A stretch of DNA of 64,000 nt from Rhodanobacter denitrificans (GCA_017848855.1 JAFIHF010000072.1:1-64000); one strand, 5' to 3'; shown: positions 16,873 through 25,126, numbered from the stretch's first letter. A program made the numbers and translations. Notes: a model not told the origin generated them from the sequence alone.

Positions 16873-19005
16873 TTACCAGATCTTCACCTGCTTGTCGCCC
16901 GCGCGCACCATCGCGTCGCCCGGCTTGCACTGGAAGGCGGTGGCGAAGGCGCTCATGTTCGACGGCGCGGCGATCGCGCGGACCGCGATCGGCGAGTGCG
17001 GGTCGACGTTCAGGTACAGCTCGGCCTGCTTCTCGCGCACGCTGCCGCGCCACACGCGCGCCCAGTTGAGGAAGAAGCGCTGATCCTGGGTGTAGCCGTC
17101 GATCTTCGCGTCGGCTTCCTTCGGATCGGCCTTGAGCGCGGTCTGCAGTGCGTCGTAGGCGATGTTGATGCCGCCCAGGTCGGCGATGTTCTCGCCCAGG
17201 GTGAGCTTGCCGTTGACGTGCAGGTTCGGCTTGTCCTTGATCGGGGCGTAGCCGTCGAACTGCTCGACCAGCGCCTTGGTGCGCGCGTCGAACTGCTTCT
17301 TGTCCTGTGCGGTCCACCAGTCCTTCTTGTTGCCGTCGCCGTCGAACTGGCTGCCCTGGTCGTCGAAGCCGTGGCTGGCCTCGTGGCCGATCACCGCGCC
17401 GATGCCGCCGTAGTTGATCGCGTCGTCGCCGTCCGGATAGAAGAACGGCGCCTGCAGGATCGCGGCCGGGAAGTTGATCGTGTTGGTGGTCGGGTCGTAG
17501 TAGGCGTTGACCGTCTGCGGGGTCATGTCCCACTGCTTGCGGTCGGTCTTCTTGCCGATCTTGGAGAGGTCGTACTGGTAGTTGTACTTCTGCGCGGCCT
17601 GCAGGTTCGCATACCAGTTGTCCGGGCTGATGGTGAGGCCGGACCAGTCGCGCCACTCGCCCTCGTCGGGGTAGCCGATCTTGGGCAGGAACTTGTTCCA
17701 CTTGTCGATGGCCTTGGCCTTGGTGTCCGCGCTCATCCAGTCCAGCTGCTCGATGCGGTTCTTCAGCGCGTCGCGCACGTTGGTCACCAGCTGCTCGGCG
17801 CGCTGCTTGGCTTCCGGCGTGAAGTACTTGGCCACGTACAGCTCGCCCAGGCCCATGCCCATCGCGTGGTTGACGCCGCCCAGCACCTGCTTCCAGCGCG
17901 CCTTCTGCTCGGGCTGGCCGGACAGGGTCTTGCCGTAGAAGTCGAACTTGTTGTCGCGGAACGCCTTGGACAGCGAGTTCGAGGCGTCGTCGATGGTGTG
18001 GAAGCGCAGGTAGGCCTGCCACTCGGACACCGGCGCGGCGGTCAGCAGCTTGTCGAACTCGGCGAAGAACTTCGGCTGCGACAGCGAGAAGCCCTTGTCG
18101 ATGGTCACGCCCTGCGCCTTGAAGAACTGCTCCCAGCTGAAGTGCGGGGTGGCCTTGTCGGCGTCCTTGACGCTGACGAAGTGGTACTGGTTGTCGAGGT
18201 TGCGCAGCTCGGTGGGCGCCAGCGAGGCACCGGCCAGCGCGGTCTCGAACTTCATCACCTCGTCGGCCTGCTGCTTGGCGTCGGCCTCGGCCACGCCGGC
18301 CAGTTGCAGCGTCTTGGCGATGTAGGCGACGTAGGCGGCGCGCAGGTCCTTGTACTCGGGCTTGGAGTAGTAGTCCTTGGTGGGCAGGCCCAGGCCGCCC
18401 TGGTTGGCGTAGCCGATCTGCTGGGTGGCGTCGTGGAAGTCGGCGCCGGCGCCGAAGCCGAACACCTGGCCGTCGCCGTCGGCGGCGCTCTGGTTGAGGT
18501 AGTTCACGATGTCGGCGGTGTTCTTCAGGTCGTCGATCGCGGCGAGCTTGGGCTTGATCGGCTCGATGCCGGCCTTCTCGATCGCGGCGTCGTCCATGCC
18601 GGACTTGTACAGCCAGCCGATCTTCTGCTCGACCGAGCCGGCCTTGGCGCTGTCGGCGTTCTTGGCGGCGTCCTCGACCAGCTGGTGCTGGTCGTCCATG
18701 CTCTTCTCGGCGAGCTGGGCGAACGCGCCCCAGCTGGTGTGGTCGGACGGGATCGGGTTGGCCGCGACCCACTTCGCGTTGACGAAGCCGTTGAAGTCCG
18801 TGCAGGCCTCGCCGGCCTGGCCCAGCTCGCTGACGTCGAACACGCTCTTCGGTGCGGCCGGGGCGGCGGCGACGGTGGCGGCATGGGCCGGGGCGGCGGT
18901 GGCGGCCGGCGCCGGGGCGGTGGCCTGCTCGCTCTTGCCGCAGCCGGCCAGCGCCAGCGCGACAGCGGCGGCCAGCGCCAGGGGCTTCAGATACTGTTGG
19001 GTCAT
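16873..19005 (-). CDS. pepO: M13 family zinc metallopeptidase lipoprotein (PepO/neprilysin-like)
   Basis: A 710-residue M13 endopeptidase that would cleave short peptides outside the cytoplasm. The N-terminus MTQQYLKPLALAAAVALA ends in a lipobox (LALAGC), so it is a lipoprotein, followed by an Ala/Pro linker. The zinc site is HEASH (His541, Glu542, His545 in IGHEASHGFDDQG), with the third ligand Glu605 in ENIADLGG. The M13 N-terminal region includes DFNGFVNAKWVAANPIPSD and the C-terminus ends with the family pattern CKPGDAMVRAGDKQVKIW. ATG 19005 follows GAGGGAAGTCC; 19020 is an alternative. A terminator at 16797-16826 follows. Confidence 0.93.
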   Translation of the reverse strand: MTQQYLKPLALAAAVALALAGCGKSEQATAPAPAATAAPAHAATVAAAPAAPKSVFDVSELGQAGEACTDFNGFVNAKWVAANPIPSDHTSWGAFAQLAEKSMDDQHQLVEDAAKNADSAKAGSVEQKIGWLYKSGMDDAAIEKAGIEPIKPKLAAIDDLKNTADIVNYLNQSAADGDGQVFGFGAGADFHDATQQIGYANQGGLGLPTKDYYSKPEYKDLRAAYVAYIAKTLQLAGVAEADAKQQADEVMKFETALAGASLAPTELRNLDNQYHFVSVKDADKATPHFSWEQFFKAQGVTIDKGFSLSQPKFFAEFDKLLTAAPVSEWQAYLRFHTIDDASNSLSKAFRDNKFDFYGKTLSGQPEQKARWKQVLGGVNHAMGMGLGELYVAKYFTPEAKQRAEQLVTNVRDALKNRIEQLDWMSADTKAKAIDKWNKFLPKIGYPDEGEWRDWSGLTISPDNWYANLQAAQKYNYQYDLSKIGKKTDRKQWDMTPQTVNAYYDPTTNTINFPAAILQAPFFYPDGDDAINYGGIGAVIGHEASHGFDDQGSQFDGDGNKKDWWTAQDKKQFDARTKALVEQFDGYAPIKDKPNLHVNGKLTLGENIADLGGINIAYDALQTALKADPKEADAKIDGYTQDQRFFLNWARVWRGSVREKQAELYLNVDPHSPIAVRAIAAPSNMSAFATAFQCKPGDAMVRAGDKQVKIW

Positions 19006-19194
19006 GGACTTCCCTCTCATGGAGTGTGTGGTGCCGCCGAGGCGGCGTTCTGCGCTTGCCGACCGGCCGCGGGCATGCCTGCCCGTGCCGGCCGTGACCG
19101 TCCACGCTAAGGCGGACCGCGGTGGGCGGCACAGTGTCAAAGGTCAGGGGGGGGGGCCGGCAACCGGGCCGGCCGTGCCGCCCGGCCGGCGCCC

Positions 19195-19857
19195 CTACAG
19201 CGGCCGGTCGGGCAGGCTGCGCGGCGCCGGCAGGTTGTCCGGCGCCACCGCGCCGCCGGAGATGATGAAGGCCATCGCCTGGTCCATCGTCCAGTCGGTG
19301 GGCGTGAGCTCGTCCATCGGCACCAGTTCCAGGTAGCCGCCGGTGGGGTTGGGCGTGGTGGGGATGTACACCGCCGCCATCTCGCGGCCCGTGCCTTCCT
19401 CGGTCAGGGTGCGGGTGACGAAGCCCACCACCTTCATCCCCGGCCGCGGGAAGTCCACCAGCACCACGCGCTGCGTGCCGCCGGGCTTGTTCTGCAGCAC
19501 CGCCATCAGTTTCTTGGTGCCGCCGTAGATCGTCTGCACCAGCGGGATGCGCTGCAGCAGGCCGTCGAAGGCGTCGAGCAGGCGCTGCCCGATCACCCGG
19601 TTCGCCAGCCAGCCCAGCAGGTACAGCGCGCCCAGCGTCAGCAGCAGGGCGAGGATGAAGATCAGCCACTGCTGGTTGAGCGCATCGGCCGCCTGTGGCG
19701 CGACCAGCGCCAGCGCCCCCACCAGCGCCGCCACCAGCGGCGCGCCGATGCCGGCCAGGAGGCCCAGCACGAACTTGAACACCAGCACCGTCACCCACAG
19801 CGGCAGGAAGGTGAGCAGACCGGTGATCAGATAGCGTTTGATGCGCAACGGGGGCAT
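19195..19857 (-). CDS. DUF502 family membrane protein
   Basis: 220 residues with two N-terminal transmembrane segments (about 9-30, YLITGLLTFLPLWVTVLVF, and 65-85, WLIFILALLLTLGALYLLG). A soluble domain follows with family-typical stretches IPLVQTIYGGTKKLMAVL, VVLVDFPRPGMKVVGFVT and VYIPTTPNPTGGYLELVP. The function of this widespread family is not established. It stands alone between the M13 peptidase and a divergent toxin-antitoxin pair. A run of ten G residues at 19147-19156 separates it from the peptidase gene. Confidence 0.85.
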   Translation of the reverse strand: MPPLRIKRYLITGLLTFLPLWVTVLVFKFVLGLLAGIGAPLVAALVGALALVAPQAADALNQQWLIFILALLLTLGALYLLGWLANRVIGQRLLDAFDGLLQRIPLVQTIYGGTKKLMAVLQNKPGGTQRVVLVDFPRPGMKVVGFVTRTLTEEGTGREMAAVYIPTTPNPTGGYLELVPMDELTPTDWTMDQAMAFIISGGAVAPDNLPAPRSLPDRPL

Positions 19858-20088
19858 GGGGTGTCCGGAAGCGTGGGGAGCCTGCGCATTGTAGGGGAGC
19901 ACGTGGCGCGGAATCGGAGGCTCGGTCTGTCGGCGGACGCGACGATCTGCGTCGGGAAGTCTTCGTTCGTCGCGCGAGCGACCGGCAGGGCTGCGATCGA
20001 GCGTGCCTGTGCACCGCCGTACAACGCCGAAAGTCGTCAGGACCGATGGATCCGGGCGTTGCCGGGATGCGACTGCGGCAGGGGCGCA

Positions 20089-20105
20089 GTATGATTGAAT
20101 CGTAC
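20089..20105. promoter_or_regulatory. Candidate ParD operator
   Basis: Near-perfect palindrome GTATGATTGAATCGTAC (one mismatched pair) 18 bases upstream of the parD start, overlapping the likely promoter. ParD-type antitoxins usually bind such sites to repress their own operon. Confidence 0.55.
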
Positions 20106-20123
20106 TCACGCGGAGGCCGCGGC

Positions 20124-20405
20124 ATGCGCTCCACCCAGCAATTCAGCATCACCTTGCCGAACGAGATGGCCGATGCCGTGCGGGCCAAGGTTGCCGATGG
20201 CGAGTACGCCACCGAGAGCGAGGTGATCCGCGAAGGCCTGCGTACGCTGCTGGCCCGCGATCGCGCGATCGAGCAGTGGCTGCGCAAGGAAGTGGCCATC
20301 GCCCACGACGAACTCAAGGACGATCCGTCGAAGGCACGGTCGACGGAGCAGGCGCGCGCCGCGCTCGTGGCGGCTCGCCGCCGCCGTGCCGCATCCCGCG
20401 GGTGA
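20124..20405 (+). CDS. parD: ParD-like antitoxin
   Basis: A 93-residue antitoxin. The N-terminal ribbon-helix-helix domain reads MRSTQQFSITLPNEMADAV, followed by EYATESEVIREGLRTLLARD; this is the DNA-binding and autoregulatory part. The C-terminal basic and acidic tail would wrap the ParE toxin. The start follows CGGAGGCCGCGGC. Its stop overlaps the GTG of the toxin gene (GTGA), the normal TA arrangement. A candidate operator lies just upstream. Lacks the extended N-terminus of larger regulators, so it is a standard plasmid-maintenance type or chromosomal stability module. Confidence 0.88.
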   Translation: MRSTQQFSITLPNEMADAVRAKVADGEYATESEVIREGLRTLLARDRAIEQWLRKEVAIAHDELKDDPSKARSTEQARAALVAARRRRAASRG

Positions 20406-20740
20406 ACTTCGACGTCGTTTGGTCGCCGCGGGCCGTCGACCAACTCATCGCGCTGGACGAATACATCGCGGTGGCTGCATCGCCCGAAATCGCTGCGCGC
20501 TATACCGATGCCGTGGCGGATTACTGCCTTTCGCTGTCGACCTTCCCGCGCCGAGGCACCCGCCGCGACGATATCCGCCCCGGCCTGCGCGTCACGAATT
20601 ACCGCAAGCGCACCGTGATCGCCTTTGCCGTCGATGACGAAGCACGGCGATTGGCGATACTCGGCGTGTTCCACGGCGGGCAGGATTACGAAACCGCCTT
20701 GGGCGAGCATGCGAACGATACGGGGCGCGACTACACGTAG
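20402..20740 (+). CDS. parE: ParE-like toxin (RelE/ParE superfamily)
   Basis: A 112-residue toxin starting at a GTG that overlaps the parD stop. Family features: FDVVWSPRAVDQLIALDEYI near the N-terminus, AARYTDAVADYCLSLSTFPRRG, and the C-terminal YRKRTVIAFAVDDEARRLAI followed by GVFHGGQDYE. ParE proteins poison DNA gyrase, whereas RelE relatives cut mRNA; the G-V-F-H-G-G ending fits ParE. The frame is intact, so the module is probably functional. It is encoded back to back with a degraded dinJ-yafQ module on the other strand. Confidence 0.88.
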   Translation: MNFDVVWSPRAVDQLIALDEYIAVAASPEIAARYTDAVADYCLSLSTFPRRGTRRDDIRPGLRVTNYRKRTVIAFAVDDEARRLAILGVFHGGQDYETALGEHANDTGRDYT

Positions 20741-20848
20741 CGCAAGCGCTCCACCGCAGACGCGCCGTCCGTCTCCAGCCGCAGTCCCGGCTTGCGCAGG
20801 TGGTTGAATCCGGTCTGGCCGTGCGCGCGGTCCGTCACAGGCCGGCGG

Positions 20849-21130
20849 TTATTCTTCGAACAGTTCGGTGTGGGTGCCGGCGCGCACGAACACGACGGCG
20901 TTGCGTGCAGCCGGTAGATCGGCGGGAAGTCGCCGCCGATGTGGCATTCGCGGTGGTCGGCCCAGTCGCCCTTGAGCGGGTGGTCGAGCCATTCGGGGCC
21001 GAGCGGCGCGTCGTCGGCGATGAGCGGCAGCATGGCCGCCTTCAGCCGCCGCAGGTCGTGGCGCCCTGCGTGGGGGAGCCGTTCCCCATCCTTGTGGAAC
21101 GCGCGGGTGCAGTCGCAGGCCCTGGGCGGG
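20849..21130 (-). pseudogene. yafQ: Degraded YafQ-type mRNA interferase toxin (frameshift)
   Basis: One minus-strand frame encodes CTRAFHKDGERL, DLRRLKAAMLPLIADDAPLG and DHPLKGDWADHRECHIGGDF, clearly YafQ. The final part, VVFVRAGTHTELFEE plus a TAA at 20849-20851, is in another frame. The switch lies around 20905-20915, after IYRLH. No good in-frame start codon follows the antitoxin gene either. It lies 3' of an intact dinJ-type antitoxin, as in normal dinJ-yafQ operons. Most likely an inactivated toxin; a sequencing error at one base cannot be excluded. Confidence 0.8.
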
Positions 21131-21142
21131 GCGGCCCGCTTG

Positions 21143-21418
21143 TCAGCGGCGGGTTTTTCCGAGCACGCCGAACAGGGCTCCTGCCGAGTCGATGCGGGTG
21201 GCACGGGCGTCCATCATCGCGCGGGCTTCTTCCATCGCCGCGCGGGTCGGCGCGTTGGGCACCTTGAGTTCCAGCGGAAAGGCCTGGTCGTCGACCACGC
21301 GCTTGAGCAGGATGCGCACGGCATCGGACACGGACAGCCCCATGGCGGCCAGCGCTTCGCTGGCCTGCGCCTTGATGTCGTCGTCCACGCGTACGCGCAG
21401 CATGGAGGAATGGGACAT
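21143..21418 (-). CDS. dinJ: RelB/DinJ family antitoxin
   Basis: A 91-residue antitoxin. The N-terminal ribbon-helix-helix contains MLRVRVDDDIKAQASEALAA and MGLSVSDAVRILLKRVVDD, followed by QAFPLELKVPNAPTRAAMEE, the DinJ pattern that neutralises YafQ. The frame is complete. Its partner toxin gene immediately downstream is frameshifted, leaving an orphan antitoxin that could still repress its promoter or counter a related toxin elsewhere. An inverted repeat at 21446-21467 lies 28 bases upstream. Confidence 0.88.
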   Translation of the reverse strand: MSHSSMLRVRVDDDIKAQASEALAAMGLSVSDAVRILLKRVVDDQAFPLELKVPNAPTRAAMEEARAMMDARATRIDSAGALFGVLGKTRR

Positions 21419-21445
21419 GGTGGGACTCCCGTGGTGCGGGCCATT

Positions 21446-21467
21446 CTGTATCGCATTGGAAATACAG
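21446..21467. promoter_or_regulatory. Candidate DinJ operator
   Basis: CTGTAT and ATACAG separated by 10 bases form an inverted repeat just upstream of dinJ, in the position expected for antitoxin autoregulation. No binding consensus was checked. Confidence 0.45.
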
Positions 21468-21554
21468 TCGAGGTTGTGCTGGATCTGGGGTTGAATGTCC
21501 ACGGGTGGCTCGTGTTGCCCCCGGATGGCCGTCATGCAGAGATCGCGAACAGGC

Positions 21555-22622
21555 TCACGGCTGCGCCCGGTGGGCGGCATGCGCGCCATGCCGCCAGCCC
21601 TTGCGGTACAGCCGGCGCAGGCCGATCAGCGCCACCAGCAGCCACACCGCGAGGCTGGCGTACACGCCCACGGCGGGGATCGCGCGCAGGAAATCCGCGT
21701 GCAGCGCCTGCGCCAGTTCCTGCGTGCCCACGGTGTACATGCCGATCGGGAACACGATATCCCAGTCGTCCGTTTCGTAGCGCAGCGGCACGTGGCGCCA
21801 CGCGTGCCGCCACACTTCCAGGATCGCCAGCAGCGGGATCCACCAGGTGGCGGTGGCCCAGAAGAACACGGTGAAACCCTTCACGAACGGCAGCAGCTCG
21901 GCCAGCGCGCCGTTCGCGGGCGCGTGGATCGCGATCAGGCTGCCGGCCAGCGTGGTCACCGCCAGCGCGCCCATGTCGATCCAGTACGGCGGGGTGAACT
22001 CGCGCGCGCGCAGCGGGAAGAACACCATGCGATAAACCACCAGCGTGATGATCAGCAGGTACAGCGCCGCGCCCAGCATGTACAGGCTGAGCGCCACGAA
22101 CTGCAGGCGGTCCGGATCGGCGCGGCTGGCCGCGACCAGGGTGAGCAGCGCCGACAACGCCTGCGTGGCCACCACCGCCACCAGCCAGCCGCCGTTGATG
22201 CTGCGGGTGAAGCCGGGCTTGAAGCGCGCGGTGATGGTGGCGGCGAAGAACAGGTAGATCAGCACCAGCCACAGCAGCGCGCCGGCCGCCGCCAGCGCCG
22301 CCGCCAGCGCGGGCAGCGGCCACACCAGCACGCACTGGCTGCCCAGCACGCAGGTGGCCGCGGCCAAGGTGAGGAAGCCCGCGCCGCGCGAGGGATCGGT
22401 GAAATCCGCGACCAGCTCGTGGCGGAAGCGCGCCAGCCGCAGCACGGTCAGCGCCAGCAGCCACGCGTAGGCGAGCAGGTTGAACGCGAACAGCGCCAGC
22501 GCCACCCGCGGCAGGCCGTGCTGGTTCGCGTCGATCGAGACGATACCGGTGGCCATCACCAGCGCGAAGCAGCCCGGCGCCAGCCGGCGCACGCGGAGCA
22601 GCAGGTCTTCGGCCAGTGGCAT
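21555..22622 (-). CDS. TDT-family transporter (TehA/C4-dicarboxylate type)
   Basis: A 355-residue, highly hydrophobic protein with about ten predicted helices. Its N-terminal LAPGCFALVMATGIVSI is the tellurite-resistance/dicarboxylate transporter (TDT) signature. Other helices include FTVFFWATATWWIPLLAILE and the conserved DIVFPIGMYTVGTQELAQAL. Family members export or import small anions such as malate, sulfite or tellurite; the substrate here cannot be assigned. The basic C-terminus has a His-rich tail. It is a lone gene, divergent from the ECF sigma gene. Confidence 0.83.
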   Translation of the reverse strand: MPLAEDLLLRVRRLAPGCFALVMATGIVSIDANQHGLPRVALALFAFNLLAYAWLLALTVLRLARFRHELVADFTDPSRGAGFLTLAAATCVLGSQCVLVWPLPALAAALAAAGALLWLVLIYLFFAATITARFKPGFTRSINGGWLVAVVATQALSALLTLVAASRADPDRLQFVALSLYMLGAALYLLIITLVVYRMVFFPLRAREFTPPYWIDMGALAVTTLAGSLIAIHAPANGALAELLPFVKGFTVFFWATATWWIPLLAILEVWRHAWRHVPLRYETDDWDIVFPIGMYTVGTQELAQALHADFLRAIPAVGVYASLAVWLLVALIGLRRLYRKGWRHGAHAAHRAQP

Positions 22623-22723
22623 GCGGCGATTATGTGGACGGCGAGTGTCGTCAATCGGTGAGGTGTGACTTTTTCCGCGCCCGTGCGAATCATGCTGGCA
22701 ACGACGGAGGGGAACGGACGGAC

Positions 22724-23245
22724 ATGGGCGGCAAGGCGGACCAGCAACGCTTCGAGGCGCTGTGGCGCGAGCACCGGGGCATCGTGCTCAAGGTGGCCAG
22801 CGTCTACGCGCGCGGCGCCGAGGAACGGCTCGACCTCGCGCAGGAGATCGGCGCGCAGCTGTGGCGCGCCTTCGCCGGCTACGACGAGCGGCGCGCGAAG
22901 TTTTCCACCTGGCTGTATCGCATCGCACTGAACGTGGCGATCTCGCACCTGCGCCGCGAAGGCGGCCAGGCCGGGCGCTTCGAGTCGCTGGACGAGGGGC
23001 ATCTGGAAACCCTCGCGGGCGAGCCCGACGCGGAACCCGACGAACGCCTCGCCGCGCTGTACGCCTTCATCGGCGAACTCGACGCGCTCAACCGCGCGCT
23101 GATCCTGCTGTACCTCGAAGACAGGAGCTATGCCGAGATCGCCGAGGTGCTCGGCATCAGCGCCGGCAACGTGGCCACCAAGATCAATCGCATCAAGCAG
23201 AAGCTGCGCGGCCGGATGACCGCCGCGGCCGTCACCGGAGCATGA
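22724..23245 (+). CDS. ECF-type RNA polymerase sigma factor
   Basis: A 173-residue sigma-70 family protein with only regions 2 and 4. Region 2: ALWREHRGIVLKVASVYARG, DLAQEIGAQLWRAF and KFSTWLYRIALNVAISHLRR. Region 4: LDALNRALILLYLEDRSYAE then IAEVLGISAGNVATKINRIK, a helix-turn-helix for the -35 box. The stop overlaps the start of a membrane-protein gene, so the two are co-translated. In such pairs the partner often controls the sigma factor, but no zinc anti-sigma motif is present in it. Start chosen at 22724 because of the fit to the family N-terminus. Confidence 0.92.
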   Translation: MGGKADQQRFEALWREHRGIVLKVASVYARGAEERLDLAQEIGAQLWRAFAGYDERRAKFSTWLYRIALNVAISHLRREGGQAGRFESLDEGHLETLAGEPDAEPDERLAALYAFIGELDALNRALILLYLEDRSYAEIAEVLGISAGNVATKINRIKQKLRGRMTAAAVTGA

Positions 23246-23916
23246 GCATGGAACTCGATGAGATGAAGCAGCTGTGGGCGCGGATGGAGCTGCGGCAGGA
23301 CGGTATGGAGGCGCTGCTGCGCCAGGATTTCCGTGAACGGCGGATGGGGCAGGTGCGCACCGCGCTGCGCCGGGCGTTGCGCTGGCAGGCGCTGGAGCTG
23401 GCGGTCTGGCTGGGTTTCGTGGCGTGGGTGGCTACGTTCTGGGTGGGCCATCGCCATGTCACGCACCTGCTGGTGATCGGCCTGGTGCTGCACGTGTACG
23501 GCCTCGCCGCGATCTGGTCGTGTGCCACGCAGCTCCTGCTGCTCAGCCGCATCTACCTGTTCGACGCGCCCGTGCTGGTGCTGCAGCGACGGTTGGCGCA
23601 GTTGCGGCGCTTCCGCGTCTGCAGCTCGTTGGCGCTGGGCCTGCCGTGGTGGTGCCTGTGGCTGCTGGTGTCCACGGTGGGTCTGGTGTGGCTGGGCGGC
23701 GTGGACATCTACGCGGGGAGCTCGCCCGCGTGGTACTGGGTGACGCTGGGCGTGGGCGCGCTCGGCATGGGCGCGTGCATCTGGCTGGCGCGCCGCCTCG
23801 CCGGCCGGCCGCTGCGTTCGCCCACGCTGCGACGGATGGTCGAGGACATGAGCGGGCGCAGCCTGCGGCGGGTGGCCGAACAGCTGGACGGGATGGCGCG
23901 CTTCGAGCGGGAATAA
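23242..23916 (+). CDS. Membrane protein of unknown function coupled to ECF sigma factor
   Basis: 224 residues. A charged, amphipathic N-terminus (MELDEMKQLWARMELRQDG; continuing into a basic RRALRWQ stretch) would face the cytoplasm. About four transmembrane helices follow: LELAVWLGFVAWVATFWV, THLLVIGLVLHVYGLAAIW, ALGLPWWCLWLLVSTVGL and YWVTLGVGALGMGACIWLA. A basic cytoplasmic tail ends it. The ATG at 23242 overlaps the sigma stop (ATGA); 23248 is possible. I do not recognise a named family. The position suggests a membrane-bound modulator of the sigma factor; that is inference from context. Confidence 0.8.
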   Translation: MSMELDEMKQLWARMELRQDGMEALLRQDFRERRMGQVRTALRRALRWQALELAVWLGFVAWVATFWVGHRHVTHLLVIGLVLHVYGLAAIWSCATQLLLLSRIYLFDAPVLVLQRRLAQLRRFRVCSSLALGLPWWCLWLLVSTVGLVWLGGVDIYAGSSPAWYWVTLGVGALGMGACIWLARRLAGRPLRSPTLRRMVEDMSGRSLRRVAEQLDGMARFERE

Positions 23917-23929
23917 GGCGCGGGCTGGC

Positions 23930-24168
23930 GGCAAGCCGTAGGTCGGGCTTCAGCCCGACAGGCGCGGGAAATCGGTCGGGATGAATCCCGACCCACGGGC
24001 GGCGCTCAGTACGCCTTTGGCTTCAGCCGCACGTGGAGCGGGAGTGTGCTGAGCCGGCGGCAAACCGTAGGTCGGGCTTCAGCCCGACATGCACGGAGAA
24101 TCGGTCGGGATGAATCCCGACCCACGGGCGAGGCTCAGTGCGCCTTTGGCTTCAGCTGCACGTAGAGC
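23930..24168. repeat. Tandem duplication of a repeat plus a gene tail
   Basis: Two direct copies of about 112 bp, 23930-24041 and 24055-24168, are close to 88 percent identical by eye. Each has GGTCGGGCTTCAGCCCGAC, then GTCGGGATGAATCCCGAC, then GCTCAG and CGCCTTTGGCTTCAGC. In copy 2 the last part encodes the C-terminus of the small minus-strand gene; copy 1 holds a diverged version of that end (VRLKPKAY and stop). Confidence 0.8.
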
Positions 24169-24266
24169 TGCTTGCGCACGCGTGCGACCACTTTGCCGGA
24201 GGCGGTGACGATCTCGCTTTCGAACCAGCGCAGCACTTTCTCGCCGCTGGCGGCGGCTGCGCGCAT
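24135..24266 (-). CDS. 43-residue ORF coupled to cnoX, possible gene remnant
   Basis: Its ATG shares a base with the cnoX stop (TGATG). The peptide MRAAAASGEKVLRWFESEIV continues to KVVARVRKQLYVQLKPKAH. The alternating pattern resembles the last two strands of a hotdog-fold thioesterase, but only that end is present, so it may be a truncated gene or a short real one. The 3' end lies inside a tandem duplication and a second diverged copy of the terminus is at about 24003-24035. Function unknown. Confidence 0.45.
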   Translation of the reverse strand: MRAAAASGEKVLRWFESEIVTASGKVVARVRKQLYVQLKPKAH

Positions 24267-25126
24267 CAGAACAGCAGCGAAGCCATCCGGCGCCGGTAGC
24301 GGCCTACCAGTTCGGCGTCGTCCAGCGTGGCGAAGGCGGCGAGCAGGCGTTTCTTCGCGGCGCCATCGTTCCAGTCGCGGGCTTTTTCGAGGATGGCGAG
24401 GAACTGGTCGAGGCCGCTGGCGGGCTCGTTGCCGAGCAGCAGGCGCACGCCGAGCAGGTCGCGCGCTTCCCAGTCGGCGGCGTTGGCGGCGATGCGTTGC
24501 TCCAGCTCGGCCTGTGCGGGCGCGTCCTTCAGCACGCGCGCCAGTTCGAGCTGGTGGCGCAGGCGCACGGCGCGCGCGTCGGTGGCGAGGTTGGCGGGCA
24601 GGGCGTCGAGTTCGGTGGCGGCGGCGTCGCTGTGGCCGGCCTGGGCCAGCGCCGCGGCGAGTTCGAGCTTGAGCTCGGCGCGCTCGGGTTCGGCGGCGAT
24701 CGCCTGTTGCAGGCGGTTGATCGCGGCCTCCGGCGTTTCGGCGGGCGCCTCGACGGCTGCGTCCTCGTCGTCCTCCGACGGCTGCACATGGCGTTCGAGG
24801 AATTCGCGCAGCTGGCCCAGCGGCAGCGCGCCGGCGAAGCCGTCGGCGATCTGGCCGTCCTTCACCAGCATCACGGTGGGCACGCTGCGGATGCCGAACA
24901 TCGCGGCGAGCTGCTGGTTCTTGTCCACGTCCACCTTGCCGAGGCGGAACGCGCCCTTGTATTCGGCGGCGAGCTGTTCCAGCAGCGGGCCCAGCGTCTT
25001 GCACGGGCCGCACCAGGTGGCCCAGAAATCCACCAGCACCGGGGTGTCCAGCGAGGCGTTGATGACCTCGGCCTCGAAGTTCTGTTCGGTGACGTCGAAG
25101 ACGTGGTCGTTGGCGATGGCGGTCAC
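24266..25126 (-). CDS. cnoX: Thioredoxin-like co-chaperone CnoX (YbbN)
   Basis: A 286-residue protein. The N-terminal thioredoxin domain (about 8-110) has VDFWATWCGPCKTLGPLLEQ, then GIRSVPTVMLVKDGQIADGF. An acidic linker leads to a TPR-like C-terminal half (AAINRLQQAIAAEPERAELK, ELAAALAQAGHSDAA). This is the chloride-activated holdase CnoX architecture, which protects proteins from oxidative aggregation and hands them to GroEL or DnaK. The intact CGPC site suggests real disulfide-reductase capability, unlike E. coli CnoX. The GTG at 25126 is the only start that fits the family N-terminus; the Shine-Dalgarno site is weak. Confidence 0.9.
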   Translation of the reverse strand: MTAIANDHVFDVTEQNFEAEVINASLDTPVLVDFWATWCGPCKTLGPLLEQLAAEYKGAFRLGKVDVDKNQQLAAMFGIRSVPTVMLVKDGQIADGFAGALPLGQLREFLERHVQPSEDDEDAAVEAPAETPEAAINRLQQAIAAEPERAELKLELAAALAQAGHSDAAATELDALPANLATDARAVRLRHQLELARVLKDAPAQAELEQRIAANAADWEARDLLGVRLLLGNEPASGLDQFLAILEKARDWNDGAAKKRLLAAFATLDDAELVGRYRRRMASLLF

